From DASRDE01 sp035938175 (GTDB lineage: Bacteria; Vulcanimicrobiota; Vulcanimicrobiia; Vulcanimicrobiales; Vulcanimicrobiaceae): a stretch of DNA of 64,000 bases. The stretch spans positions 86,358 to 150,357 of the forward strand of contig DASZHD010000027.1 in the NCBI GenBank assembly GCA_035938175.1, read 5' to 3'. Below are positions 1-7,691 of this stretch, piece after piece. The position numbers were made by a program, and so were the translations under genes. Each line of letters starts with the position of its first letter. Position 1 is the stretch's first letter. The notes under the pieces were generated by a model. That model searched no databases. It was not told the origin of the DNA and saw only the letters and a program-made list of their open reading frames with translations.

Positions 1-612
1 CGCCGGATTGTTCTTGGTGCGGCGCGAGAGAATTTGGATGACGCGTTCGATCTCGTTGCTGCGGCCGATGACCGGATCGAGCTTCGCTTCGCGAGCCAGT
101 TGCGTGAGATCGCGGCCGTACGCGTCGAGCGTCGGCGTCTTGCTCTTGCCTTTGGGCGCGGGCGGCTGACCTTCGGCTCCCAGCAGCGACGTCGTTTGCA
201 CGCGCACTTTCGCGGGATCGACGCCGAGATTGGTGAGCACTCGCGCGGCGACGCCTTCGCCCTCGCGGATCAAGCCGAGCAGCAAATGCTCCGTACCGAT
301 ATAGTTGTGATTGAGCTGGCGCGCCTCTTCGAAAGCGAGTTCGATCACGCGCTTCGCGCGCGGCGTGAATACCATCTCTTGCTGAACCGTCTGACCGCCG
401 CGGCCAACGATCGCTTCGACTTCTTGGCGTACCTTCGCCAGATTTACGCCGAGCGTCTCGAGTACTTTTGCAGCGAGGCTTTCGCCCTCGGAGATGATGC
501 CGAGCAGAATATGCTCGGTTCCGATGTAATTGTTACCGAGCCGCTGCGCTTCTTCTTGCGCCAGAACGATGCTGCGGCGTGCTCGCTCGGTGAACGGTTC
601 CCACATTGACAT
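1..612 (-). CDS. clpC: ClpC-type AAA+ unfoldase, N-terminal part (cut by window edge)
   Basis: The reading frame opens with MSMWEPFTERARRSIV and runs off the left edge of the window, so only about 204 residues are visible. Two Clp_N repeats can be read, each with the NYIGTEH[IL]LLG core (about residues 28-38 and 104-114). After a short basic/proline linker comes the first AAA+ module (DPVIGRSNEIERVIQILSRR). ClpC feeds unfolded proteins to the ClpP protease in the cytoplasm. A purine-rich GGGGGAT lies about 12 bases before the ATG at 612 and supports that start; an internal ATG at 606 is possible. A TATAGT hexamer (complement of 642-647) is a weak -10 candidate. The Walker A motif lies outside the window. 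Identification is firm. Confidence 0.93.
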   Translation of the reverse strand, partial: MSMWEPFTERARRSIVLAQEEAQRLGNNYIGTEHILLGIISEGESLAAKVLETLGVNLAKVRQEVEAIVGRGGQTVQQEMVFTPRAKRVIELAFEEARQLNHNYIGTEHLLLGLIREGEGVAARVLTNLGVDPAKVRVQTTSLLGAEGQPPAPKGKSKTPTLDAYGRDLTQLAREAKLDPVIGRSNEIERVIQILSRRTKNNPA

Positions 613-728
613 GGTCTTTTTTCTATCCCCCTGCGTTCCCGACTATACCCGTGTGAAGTCTCCTTGGGTTCTGTATCGGTAGGAAGGCTTAAACCCGAGC
701 CTCCTTCTTAGCGTTGCGCCTGCCTTAC

Positions 729-1184
729 TCAAAAACTGAACCGTAATCCAACAAACCCGGCGGTGACGGGCGCCTCGTCGGCCGTCTGCTTATATATACG
801 CAATTCGATTGAGGTTAGTGGCGCAATCGCCTTGCCGGCAAAGAGGGTAAGCACGGTTCCGGCGCCTTGGTTGCCTGCAAGGTCGGCAATCCCCGCGCCC
901 GCGCCCACGTAGCCGCCCCCATAGCCCCCGCCCGTCAAGCCGCGAACCTCCAGCGTGGCCGCATAGCCGCCGCCCTTTGTAAGAGCGCCCAACACCGAGC
1001 CTTGGATCACCAGAGGCAGCGCCGGGACGGACGTACCGCTGCTGAGCAGGATGCCGAGGCCGGACGACGATTGCTGCCGGCTGGTGGAAAGCCAACCCGC
1101 AGCCACTGAGCCCGCGCGCGCGGTTTGTGGCAGTGCGGCGGCAACAACGAGAGCGCCAAGAATCCCCGCCCGTATCAAACGCAT
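729..1184 (-). CDS. Small secreted outer-membrane beta-barrel-like protein
   Basis: About 151 residues starting at MRLIRAGILGALVV, a clear Sec signal peptide ending near ARAG. The mature part is Gly/Ala/Ser rich with alternating hydrophobic residues and ends in FVGLRFSF. A terminal aromatic residue after an alternating pattern is the usual C-terminal signal of Bam-assembled outer-membrane barrels. The frame extends upstream to 1283, but the signal peptide argues for the start at 1184. It is divergent from the DUF59 gene at 1240, with 55 bases between the two starts. I do not recognise a named family; barrel assignment is inference. Confidence 0.6.
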   Translation of the reverse strand: MRLIRAGILGALVVAAALPQTARAGSVAAGWLSTSRQQSSSGLGILLSSGTSVPALPLVIQGSVLGALTKGGGYAATLEVRGLTGGGYGGGYVGAGAGIADLAGNQGAGTVLTLFAGKAIAPLTSIELRIYKQTADEAPVTAGFVGLRFSF

Positions 1185-1239
1185 GGCGTCCCCGTTCGCA
1201 AGCGGAGTCGCCGGGCCTTTTTCTGAACATCGCAAGGTT

Positions 1240-1551
1240 ATGCCGACAATCGAACAAGTTCGCGAATCGCTCAAAAACGTCAACGATCCGGAATTGAATA
1301 TTCCGATTCTGGATCTCGGCCTGGTTTACGACATTGCGGTCGAGGGCGACGCCGGCGAACACGTGACGGTCGTCATGACGCTCACGTCACCGATGTGTCC
1401 GGTCGGACCGCTGTTCAAGCAATCCGTCGAAGACAACGTGAAGAGCATCGACGGCGTGAAAACCGTCAATGTCGACATCACGTTTTCACCGCCGTGGGAT
1501 CCGCGCGAAATGGCGACGGAAGACGTGAAGGTGATGCTGGGATTGTGGTGA
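1240..1551 (+). CDS. DUF59/MIP18-family Fe-S assembly factor (SufT/PaaD-like)
   Basis: A 103-residue protein with the DUF59 core: VNDPELNIPILDLGLVYD near residue 15, then TLTSPMCPVGP near 48 with the conserved reactive Cys, and a C-terminal VDITFSPPWDP segment. Family members (SufT, PaaD, MIP18) help mature Fe-S proteins in the cytoplasm. The first Cys and length match stand-alone bacterial members. The frame remains open 5' of the ATG, but sequence before 1240 belongs to the divergent gene's leader and signal peptide on the other strand. Its stop is 3 bases from the convergent thioesterase stop at 1555. No suf or isc genes are nearby. Confidence 0.88.
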   Translation: MPTIEQVRESLKNVNDPELNIPILDLGLVYDIAVEGDAGEHVTVVMTLTSPMCPVGPLFKQSVEDNVKSIDGVKTVNVDITFSPPWDPREMATEDVKVMLGLW

Positions 1552-1554
1552 GGG

Positions 1555-2058
1555 TTACCGCTCGGTAATCAACGCGTCCACGGGCGCGATCGCCAGCGCC
1601 GACGTCGCGTGCACGATCACGCGGCCGCGGGCATCGCGAATCTCCGCGGTCGTTGCGCCCAGCGACTTGCCCGCGTTCAGCACTTCGGCGCGAGCCGTCA
1701 GTTTTTCGGACGACACGCGCGCCGGCCGGAAGAACCGCATTTGCAGATCGATCGTAGTGCAGGCCGTGCCCTGCGGCAGTTGCGTCACCAGCGCGCATGT
1801 CAGCGCCGAGTCCACGAGCGTTGCGAGCACGCCGCCGTGAACGGTGCCGGCCAGGTTCAGCATAAACGGCTGCGGCACCATCGAAAATTCGATCCAGCCG
1901 TCGCCGATCGCGCCTTCCCGAATGTCGAGCACGCTGAGAATCGGCGGCAGCGGTATCGTCCCGTTACCAATCGCTTCGAGAAATTCGCGACCGCTGAGCT
2001 GTGCCCACTTGGCGGCAATGGGCATGGGGTCGTTCCATTGAACGGAGAGTGTCGGCAT
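1555..2058 (-). CDS. PaaI-type hotdog-fold acyl-CoA thioesterase
   Basis: 167 residues with the hotdog thioesterase signature LAGTVHGGVLATLVDSA near residues 69-85; the HGG turn and following Asp are typical of the PaaI/4HBT group. The strand pattern TCTTIDLQMRFFRPAR followed by AEVLNAGKSLGATTAEI continues the fold. Members hydrolyse acyl- or aryl-CoA thioesters in the cytoplasm; the substrate cannot be read from sequence. The N-terminal 40 residues are longer than in the smallest family members. The gene converges on DUF59 and is divergent from the transporter at 2118. Confidence 0.87.
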   Translation of the reverse strand: MPTLSVQWNDPMPIAAKWAQLSGREFLEAIGNGTIPLPPILSVLDIREGAIGDGWIEFSMVPQPFMLNLAGTVHGGVLATLVDSALTCALVTQLPQGTACTTIDLQMRFFRPARVSSEKLTARAEVLNAGKSLGATTAEIRDARGRVIVHATSALAIAPVDALITER

Positions 2059-2117
2059 GTCAGCTAGAAGTACGGCGAGGCTGGCGCGGTTTCACGCAGG
2101 TGCTGTAGGATAACGTC

Positions 2118-3641
2118 ATGATGCACGACGAGTCGCTGGTCGAGTACGGCGCCCGCCGTTGGATTATCGTCATCGGCGTGATGTCGGCAACGCTGCTGCA
2201 AGTGCTCGACGCGACGATCGTCAACGTCGCGCTGCCGACGATTCAGGGCAATCTCGGCGCGAACTTCGACGAAGGCGCTTGGGTGGTCACCGGCTACATC
2301 ATCGCCGCCGTCATCGTCATTCCGCTCACGCCGTGGCTGCAGCAGACCTTCGGGCGCAAACAATATTACGTGGCGGCCATCGCCGGGTTCACGATCACGT
2401 CGGCGCTTTGCGGCCTGTCGACGTCGCTGAGCGAACTGGTCTTCTTCCGCATTTTGCAAGGGCTTTGCGGCGGCGGCCTTATTGCGACGGGCCAGGCGAT
2501 TCTGCGCGACACGTTTCCGACGCGCGAACTCGGCAAGAGCCAAGCCCTCGTGTCGCTGGGCGCGATCGTCGGACCGAGCATCGGTCCGACGCTGGGCGGG
2601 ATTCTAACGGACGCGCTTTCGTGGAACTGGATCTTCTACGTAAACATCGTGCCGGGGATTATCGCCGCGATCCTGGTTGCCACCACGCTGCGCAATCCCA
2701 GCTATCACCGCCGGAGCGGTTCGTTCGACGGCATCGGGCTGACGCTCATGGCGATCGGCCTCGGCTCGCTGCAGTACGTGCTGGACGAAGGCGAACGCAA
2801 CGACTGGTTCGGCGACCGGCTCATCGTCGCGCTTTCGATTGCCGCGGTCGCGGGACTGACGTTTTTTGCGCTATGGGAGATTTACGGAACCAAATCACCG
2901 ATCGTCGATCTGCGGATTCTAAAAAACCGTACCGTCGCGGGCGGGACCGCACTCGCGATGACGATCGGGTTCTCGCTGTTCGGCGGCGTTATACTTTCGC
3001 CGCAGTTTCAGCAACAGCTCCTGAATTTTACGGCGACGCTGAGCGGCGAATCGATTTTGCTGCGGGCGGCGGCGATCGCGCTGTTCACGCCGATAACGCT
3101 GATCGCGCTCAATCGCTTTCACGTTCCCCCGCGAGTATTGCTTGCCGTTGGATTCATTATCGTCGCAATCGCGAACGTCATGCAGGCGCTGGTAACGACG
3201 ACGCAATCGACGTTCTGGACGTTCGGATGGCCGCTGGTGATCGGCGGCGCCGGCTTCGGCATGCTGTTCTTGCCGCTTTCGATTGCGGTGCTCAGCAGCG
3301 TTCGCGGCGCCGACACGCAGAAGGCGACGGCGCTGATCAGTTTATGTCAGCAGCTCGGCGGATCGATTTCTACGGCGTGTTTAGTGACGCTGCTGGACCG
3401 GCGCGGCGCGCTGCATCAATCCGATCTTGCCGGCACGATAACGCTGCGCAGCCCGGCCGTAAACGCGGCGATCGCGCATCATGCGCCGCTGCAGCAACTG
3501 TACGGCATCGTGGTACAGCAGTCCACGACGATGGCATTCGCGGACGCGTTCGTTTTTCTGGGCGCGATCACGCTCTTGCTGACACCGATGGTGCTGCTGC
3601 TACGCACGCCTTCCGCCCCGCGCGCTACGGCAACTCCTTGA
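2118..3641 (+). CDS. DHA2-family (EmrB/QacA-like) MFS efflux transporter
   Basis: 507 residues and about 14 hydrophobic segments, the size and topology of DHA2 drug:H+ antiporters. TM1 carries the family motif LDATIVNVALPTI (about residues 30-42), with GRK(Q) in the TM2-3 loop and a Gly/Pro-rich GAIVGPSIGPTLGG in TM5. These inner-membrane pumps export hydrophobic drugs or metabolites. No EmrA adaptor or TetR regulator is adjacent, so it is a single-gene transporter. Its last 17 bases overlap the 3' end of the convergent selenoprotein gene. Substrate unknown. Confidence 0.9.
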   Translation: MMHDESLVEYGARRWIIVIGVMSATLLQVLDATIVNVALPTIQGNLGANFDEGAWVVTGYIIAAVIVIPLTPWLQQTFGRKQYYVAAIAGFTITSALCGLSTSLSELVFFRILQGLCGGGLIATGQAILRDTFPTRELGKSQALVSLGAIVGPSIGPTLGGILTDALSWNWIFYVNIVPGIIAAILVATTLRNPSYHRRSGSFDGIGLTLMAIGLGSLQYVLDEGERNDWFGDRLIVALSIAAVAGLTFFALWEIYGTKSPIVDLRILKNRTVAGGTALAMTIGFSLFGGVILSPQFQQQLLNFTATLSGESILLRAAAIALFTPITLIALNRFHVPPRVLLAVGFIIVAIANVMQALVTTTQSTFWTFGWPLVIGGAGFGMLFLPLSIAVLSSVRGADTQKATALISLCQQLGGSISTACLVTLLDRRGALHQSDLAGTITLRSPAVNAAIAHHAPLQQLYGIVVQQSTTMAFADAFVFLGAITLLLTPMVLLLRTPSAPRATATP

Positions 3642-4194
3642 ACGATTGCTTCAAGCGGTATTCGCTAGCCGGATACCGCGAGCGAAGCATCGCCCATTGG
3701 TGCAATAACTCATTGCTCTCCGGATCGGCGCGATAGCGCGTTACTCCGAGATAATATTGCGCTTCCGGTGCGGCGAACGACGTCGGGAAGCGGCGCAGGA
3801 CGTCGATGTAGTGCTGCTCGGCCTTGTCGAATTCGCGGCGGCGCAATCGAGCCAAACCCAAACTGACTACCAAACGCGCCATGAATTCCGGCGGCGGCAG
3901 ATAGCCGTCCCATCGCACGAGCTCTTGCAATTCCGGATCGAGCACGCGCAGATCGGGCGTCCAAATGTGTTTGAAACGATCTACGGTTTCTGCGTTTGTT
4001 TCGTTTGAGTTATCGATTTGAACGGGGACGGTGAACTTTTCGATGATTTCGCCGACGGGGGGCTGAGGATACGTCACGGTATCCAGCGCTTGGCATCCCC
4101 CTCAACCGGGGTTAAAAAAATCCAACAATACCAGTTTCTGTTCTTGTTTTGCCCGCGCGGCGGCTTCCTGAAGGTTTGAAAGCCATGTAATCAT
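3625..4194 (-). CDS. Thioredoxin-fold/TPR protein with in-frame UGA at the active site: probable selenoprotein (UGGC)
   Basis: Reading from ATG at 4194 gives MITWLSNLQEAAARAKQEQ, then LVLLDFFNPG, a TGA codon at 4104-4102, then GGCQALDTVTYPQPPVGE and an uninterrupted frame to 3625 (189 residues counting the TGA). The thioredoxin fold is complete: a beta strand before the active site, the cis-Pro region WTPDLRVLD (about residue 73), and C-terminal TPR-like helices (REFDKAEQHYIDVLRRFPT). The TGA sits precisely where the first Cys of CxxC belongs, giving U-G-G-C, the classic placement of selenocysteine in redox selenoproteins. The frame is intact on both sides and keeps normal codon use, unlike a decayed pseudogene. 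Likely role: thiol-disulfide oxidoreductase. A genuine stop or a TGC-to-TGA sequencing error are the alternatives; a conventional gene caller would see only 3625-4077. Confidence 0.8.
4064..4104 (-). promoter_or_regulatory. Candidate bacterial SECIS hairpin starting at the UGA
   Basis: Reading the mRNA from the UGA, 41 bases can fold with UGA pairing UCA at the base, a three-G bulge, then GGAUGC pairing GUAUCC (six pairs, one G-U) and a 20-base apical part containing a GG-AUA-CC mini-hairpin. Bacterial SECIS elements start at or just after the UGA, span about 40 bases and carry a G in the apical loop, so geometry fits. Folding was done by eye; energies and SelB recognition are not tested. Confidence 0.45.
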
Positions 4195-4200
4195 GGCGGG

Positions 4201-4206
4201 ATTATA
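4201..4206 (-). promoter_or_regulatory. Extended -10 promoter (TGCTATAAT) abutting the selenoprotein start
   Basis: A perfect TATAAT preceded by TGC (extended -10) ends only six bases before the ATG at 4194. Transcription would begin at about the A of the ATG, giving a leaderless mRNA; no Shine-Dalgarno fits in the gap. No good -35 hexamer is seen at 16-18 bases, as expected for an extended -10 promoter. Inference from sequence only. Confidence 0.45.
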
Positions 4207-4217
4207 GCACTTTGGCT

Positions 4218-4621
4218 GTCATCCTGAGGTATCGAAGGACCCTGAGGAATCGAAGGGCGCCTGCGCCGTCATGCTGAGGTATCGAAGCACCCTGAGGAAT
4301 CGAAGGGCCGTGCGCTGTCATGCTGAGGTATCGAAGCACCCTGAGGAATCGAAGGGCCGTGCGCTGTCATGCTGAGGTATCGAAGCACCCTGAGGCATCG
4401 AAGGGCACCTCTCCCCTCGTAACCATCTGAATTGAGCGCCTAGACATGGATGTCCGGTGAAGCGCTCAATTCAGTAGGCCAGCGTTTCGCACGGAGGCGA
4501 AACGTCGGGCGCGGTGACGAGGGGAGAGGTGCCCTTCGATGCCTCAGGGTGCTTCGATGCCTTAGGATGACCGGGCGAACGCCCTTCGATTCCTCAGGGT
4601 GGTTCGATTCCTCAGGATGAC
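4218..4621. repeat. Composite palindromic repeat element, copy 1 (full)
   Basis: The non-coding stretch holds four tandem units beginning GTCATSCTGAGGTATCGAAG at 4218, 4268, 4317 and 4366 (period 49-50). Next is a 124-base core (4407-4530) bounded by the perfect inverted repeat ACCTCTCCCCTCGT / ACGAGGGGAGAGGT, then the same units inverted. The outer stem extends outward to well over 40 near-perfect pairs. Inside the core are two more hairpins: CTGAATTGAGCGC (4427-4439) with GCGCTCAATTCAG (4462-4474), and GTTTCGC (4484-4490) with GCGAAAC (4497-4503). The core recurs at 18648-18772 and, inverted, from about 63927. It touches the stop codon of the gene at 4621. No ORF or transposase inside; a MITE/REP-like mobile palindrome is likely. 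Confidence 0.9.
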
Positions 4622-6042
4622 TACTTGAAAAATCTGAAGTTCAGCACCGCCTGACGCGAAAAGTTTCCTACGCCGCCGAACGGCACGATCGTGCCCACTT
4701 CGATTCCGGTGCCGTTTTTGCGGCGTACGCGAACGTCGAGCGCGCCGGTAAATTCGGGACGGCCCGTTCCGAAGTACTGCCCGAAGTCGTGCGCGTACTG
4801 CAGTGACGAAACCAAATTGAATGAGTCATTCGCCTTCCACGTCAAGCCGATCGAATACGTGCGGTACGTCGACGGAAACGGCGGCGCATCGTGCGAGAAC
4901 GCCGCACCCGCATTCCAAAGCACGTGCGCGCTCATCGGCAGCGATGCCCAGAAGGATGCGGTGCTGGCCAGCGTCGCGCGTCCGTAGTCGTAAAAACTCT
5001 CGCCCACGTCGAACGAACCGGAGAGTGCAGCCGCGCGAATGTGCAAGGTCGACGTATCGACGTGCAAACCGGGCGTCAAGCGCAAATCTTGTGCGACGGG
5101 CCAGTCACCCGGATGCACGTCGTGCCCCAAATCCGCCTGCAATCGAAATGACGCAATACGTCCCACCGGCCGCTGATTGCCCTGCACGAAGAGATCGTCG
5201 CTGCGCTGCCAGTTGTATTGCGAGAACGAAAGCGACGTGTAGCCGCGGGCTCCGCTCGACGTCAGCGAATACCGGAACGCGCGAACGCCGAAGAGCGTCG
5301 AGCCCGTGAACGATTGCGAGAGATCGTCGTTCAGTTTCTGATATGCGGCGAGATCGAGGCGTCCGCCATTCACGTCCATCGTTTCGCCGAGCGCGACATA
5401 TCCGCGGCCGGTACGCGCATAATGCTCTTCCACTCCCGCGCCGGGACCGCCGTTATACCGGTCGTACCGCACGCGCGCGAATTCGTACGCATTCGCCGTG
5501 CTGCCCAGCAGCATCGGCCATTCCAACGCCGCCGAAGGTACCGGCGAATAACCGAAGTCTTTGGCATTGGGACTGGGAATCGCGTACGTGTACGATGCAA
5601 CCGGCGTAAACTGCGCACCGGCGCGCGCCTGACCGTTCGTGAACGTGATCGATTGCGCCGGATGCAGCTCCGCCTGCTGCGCCACTACGGCGGCATCGCT
5701 GGTCGAGTATTGCGGGACGGTAGCACCCGGCGAAAACGTTCCACTTTTGGTGCCGAAATCGTAGACATAGCCGGTGCCGGATTCCGACGCGTTACCCTGC
5801 GTGACCGAAACGTCGCCCGCGGCGGTGAGACGGTTCGCGCGCAGATCGTACGCGGCGCGCGTGGCATCGATCCGCAGGCCGGCCGTGCGGAGCGTCACGC
5901 CGCCGTCGGCGATCATGACACCTCGATCGCTGTACAAGGCAATTTGCTGTGCCGTTATGACGACGGCAGGTACCGCCTGCGCGGCGTGAACCGGCTGCGG
6001 AATGCAGAAAACCAGCGCGATTGCTGCCCAAACCCTGCGCAT
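4621..6042 (-). CDS. LptD/OstA-like outer-membrane beta-barrel protein
   Basis: 473 residues with signal peptide MRRVWAAIALVFCIPQPVHA. Residues about 27-100 resemble the OstA/LptA beta-jellyroll: repeated short strands (VMIADGGVTLRTAGLRIDATRAAYD, then LTAAGDVSVTQ) as seen in lipopolysaccharide transport proteins. The remaining 370 residues alternate aromatic/hydrophobic strands and end NFRFFK, consistent with a barrel. LptD moves LPS into the outer leaflet; this protein is much shorter than E. coli LptD (about 780), so it may be a minimal or paralogous barrel. It lies 13 bases downstream of the lipoprotein gene, in a likely operon with the GGDEF protein. Function is inferred only. Confidence 0.6.
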   Translation of the reverse strand: MRRVWAAIALVFCIPQPVHAAQAVPAVVITAQQIALYSDRGVMIADGGVTLRTAGLRIDATRAAYDLRANRLTAAGDVSVTQGNASESGTGYVYDFGTKSGTFSPGATVPQYSTSDAAVVAQQAELHPAQSITFTNGQARAGAQFTPVASYTYAIPSPNAKDFGYSPVPSAALEWPMLLGSTANAYEFARVRYDRYNGGPGAGVEEHYARTGRGYVALGETMDVNGGRLDLAAYQKLNDDLSQSFTGSTLFGVRAFRYSLTSSGARGYTSLSFSQYNWQRSDDLFVQGNQRPVGRIASFRLQADLGHDVHPGDWPVAQDLRLTPGLHVDTSTLHIRAAALSGSFDVGESFYDYGRATLASTASFWASLPMSAHVLWNAGAAFSHDAPPFPSTYRTYSIGLTWKANDSFNLVSSLQYAHDFGQYFGTGRPEFTGALDVRVRRKNGTGIEVGTIVPFGGVGNFSRQAVLNFRFFK

Positions 6043-6055
6043 GGAGCGGTCTCTT

Positions 6056-6418
6056 CTATTCGGTGGGCAGGACTTCCGTCGCTTCGATCTCGTTATGCGT
6101 TACGGTCTTTCCGTTGCGGTATTCGCCGTAATACGAACCTCGGACCGCGACGGCGGCATCGTTGCGAATCGGTTTGGGCGACTCCAGGAAGACGTGGATG
6201 CAATCCCGGCTCTGGCAAACGAAGAACGCTTGATAGAGAAACTTTCCGTCGCGCGAACGCCATTGGTTCAGTGCCTTCACGCGTCCGGCGACGCGAACGG
6301 CTTTACCGGAATAGAATTGCTCGTTGTGAATGATGCGCGGAATGGGCGCGACGTAATCGACGTAGGCCGAGCAGCCGGGCAGCGTCGGAATCAACGCGCA
6401 GAATAACGTTGCGATCAT
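6056..6418 (-). CDS. Small lipoprotein
   Basis: 120 residues. The N terminus MIATLFCALIPTLPGC has a short hydrophobic stretch ending in an LPGC lipobox with the lipidated Cys at 16. The mature part is beta-rich with paired segments GKAVRVAGRVKALNQW and AAVAVRGSYYGEYR, suggestive of an OB-like fold, and two further Cys (FVCQSRDC) that could form a disulfide. Its ATG overlaps the upstream GGDEF stop (ATGA at 6415-6418), and it precedes the barrel gene. Possibly a periplasmic partner of the barrel; family not recognised. Confidence 0.65.
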   Translation of the reverse strand: MIATLFCALIPTLPGCSAYVDYVAPIPRIIHNEQFYSGKAVRVAGRVKALNQWRSRDGKFLYQAFFVCQSRDCIHVFLESPKPIRNDAAVAVRGSYYGEYRNGKTVTHNEIEATEVLPTE

Positions 6419-7605
6419 ACGGGCCCCAGTTTCGCGGCAGCGCTGCGGATCAAGCGGCGCTGATCGTACAGCTGTGCATCGGCTTCTTTCAGCGCGTTCT
6501 CGACGTCATAGGCCAATGGTGCGACGCCCCAGGAAACGCTCAGTTCCACGGCCGGCCGATCGTGGAGATACAACGGTTCGGGCGGCTGCATGTGCACGAT
6601 TCGCTCGCGCGCGACCTCGGTCGTTACGTCGAAAAGCAGTACGACGAACTCGTCTCCGCCCCAGCGGAACACGTAATCCGAAGCACGCACCATCTCTTGC
6701 AGGCGCTGCGCGACGTGCCGGAGCGCGCGATCGCCCGCGTAATGACCGAACGTATCGTTGATGCGTTTCAAGCCGTTCAAGTCGATGACGACGATCGCCC
6801 CGTCCAGCGTGCGATGACGCCGCAGATCCGCCACGATCGTGTGAAAGGCGTACCGGTTGTACAGTCCGGTGAGCGCATCGATCTTGGCCGCAGTCTCCAG
6901 ACCTTGAAGCGCCCCGTTCAAGGCGCCGTTGCTCTCTTCAAGCTCGATGCGGATTTCCTCGAGCATCGCAACGATTTCACCCATGGCAAGCATGAACGCC
7001 AGAATGCCGCCGCCGATGATTTCGATCACCCAGTACAGCGCGTTGAGCTCTTCGCCATGCGACTCCAGCACCGCGCCGCTGACCAGCGTGCGGCCCATCA
7101 GTAAGGTCACCATCGCTGCCGCGCCCCACGCCGTCTTCACGCCCCACATGCGCGAATTGCGCGCCATCGGTCCAAGCGCGACCGTCGTCAGCGCCGTGGC
7201 GCCTACCAGCGCTACTTCGACCGAGAGCAGCGAGTCGTTGGTGCCGCCACGGAAGGCCGTGGCGATCGCGGCGGCCGACGTAAGCGCCAGGACCGTCCAC
7301 GCCGGAAGCGGCATCCGGCCGGCGCGGGCAAATTCGAACGACGCCGTGGCGGTGAAAAACGCATTGGCGACGCTCATCAGCGTCGCGGCGAGATGCAGGG
7401 CTGCAGCATGCGCCGGAAATGTCCAGGCCGCTGCCTCGGCGCCGAGCGTCGCAGCAAAGAGCGCCCAGCCCCAAGACCACCGAGCCCCGCGGGCGCCGTG
7501 CGTAGCCCGGGCGACTAGAAAGAACACGCCGGCGACTATAGCCATCGCGGCGCATTCCACGGTCAACGTTATTTGAAGCAACTGGGTGCTGTTGAGCTCG
7601 ATCAC
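6415..7605 (-). CDS. Membrane-anchored diguanylate cyclase (GGDEF)
   Basis: 396 residues. The first about 215 residues contain roughly seven hydrophobic helices (for example MAIVAGVFFLVARATHG and VAMVTLLMGRTLVSG) forming a membrane sensor. The C-terminal GGDEF domain has DALTGLYNRYAF, DLNGLKRINDTFGHYAGD and the intact catalytic FRWGGDEFVVLL. RASD lies five residues before GGDEF, matching the RxxD product-inhibition (I) site, so it should make cyclic di-GMP and be feedback-inhibited. No EAL domain. It leads the operon with the lipoprotein and barrel. It is divergent from the carboxylase gene at 7692; the signal sensed is unknown. Confidence 0.92.
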   Translation of the reverse strand: MIELNSTQLLQITLTVECAAMAIVAGVFFLVARATHGARGARWSWGWALFAATLGAEAAAWTFPAHAAALHLAATLMSVANAFFTATASFEFARAGRMPLPAWTVLALTSAAAIATAFRGGTNDSLLSVEVALVGATALTTVALGPMARNSRMWGVKTAWGAAAMVTLLMGRTLVSGAVLESHGEELNALYWVIEIIGGGILAFMLAMGEIVAMLEEIRIELEESNGALNGALQGLETAAKIDALTGLYNRYAFHTIVADLRRHRTLDGAIVVIDLNGLKRINDTFGHYAGDRALRHVAQRLQEMVRASDYVFRWGGDEFVVLLFDVTTEVARERIVHMQPPEPLYLHDRPAVELSVSWGVAPLAYDVENALKEADAQLYDQRRLIRSAAAKLGPV

Positions 7606-7691
7606 GGGCTATCCAGTGTATCGGACGATTAAGCCAAGCGCTGAGGCCGCGGCCCCGAGGGCGCTGCGGCTCCTCCGCAAATAAGGCGAGC

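Noticed and set aside
34..609. Plus-strand open frame of 191 codons at the left edge
   Set aside because: It is the reverse-strand shadow of clpC, whose minus-strand frame has the recognisable Clp_N repeats.
3625..4077. Stand-alone 150-residue TPR-like protein starting at MTYPQPP
   Set aside because: It lacks the thioredoxin N-terminal half that is encoded in frame upstream; treating TGA as Sec restores a full family-length protein.
4102..4104. TGA read as a simple nonsense mutation or pseudogene
   Set aside because: No other disruptions are present in the frame, and the codon coincides with the redox Cys. It remains the chief alternative.
4218..4400. Tandem repeats at 49-50 bases considered as a CRISPR array
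   Set aside because: The spacers are not unique and most of the unit is conserved, the units recur inverted on the other side, and no cas gene is present.
4407..4530. Core with several stems considered as a tRNA or structured RNA
   Set aside because: No CCA end, no T-loop motif and no anticodon arm; the outer arms are long DNA palindromes and fit a mobile repeat better.
5218..6333. Plus-strand frame of 371 codons
   Set aside because: Shadow of the barrel and lipoprotein genes; composition Arg rich and without domain features.
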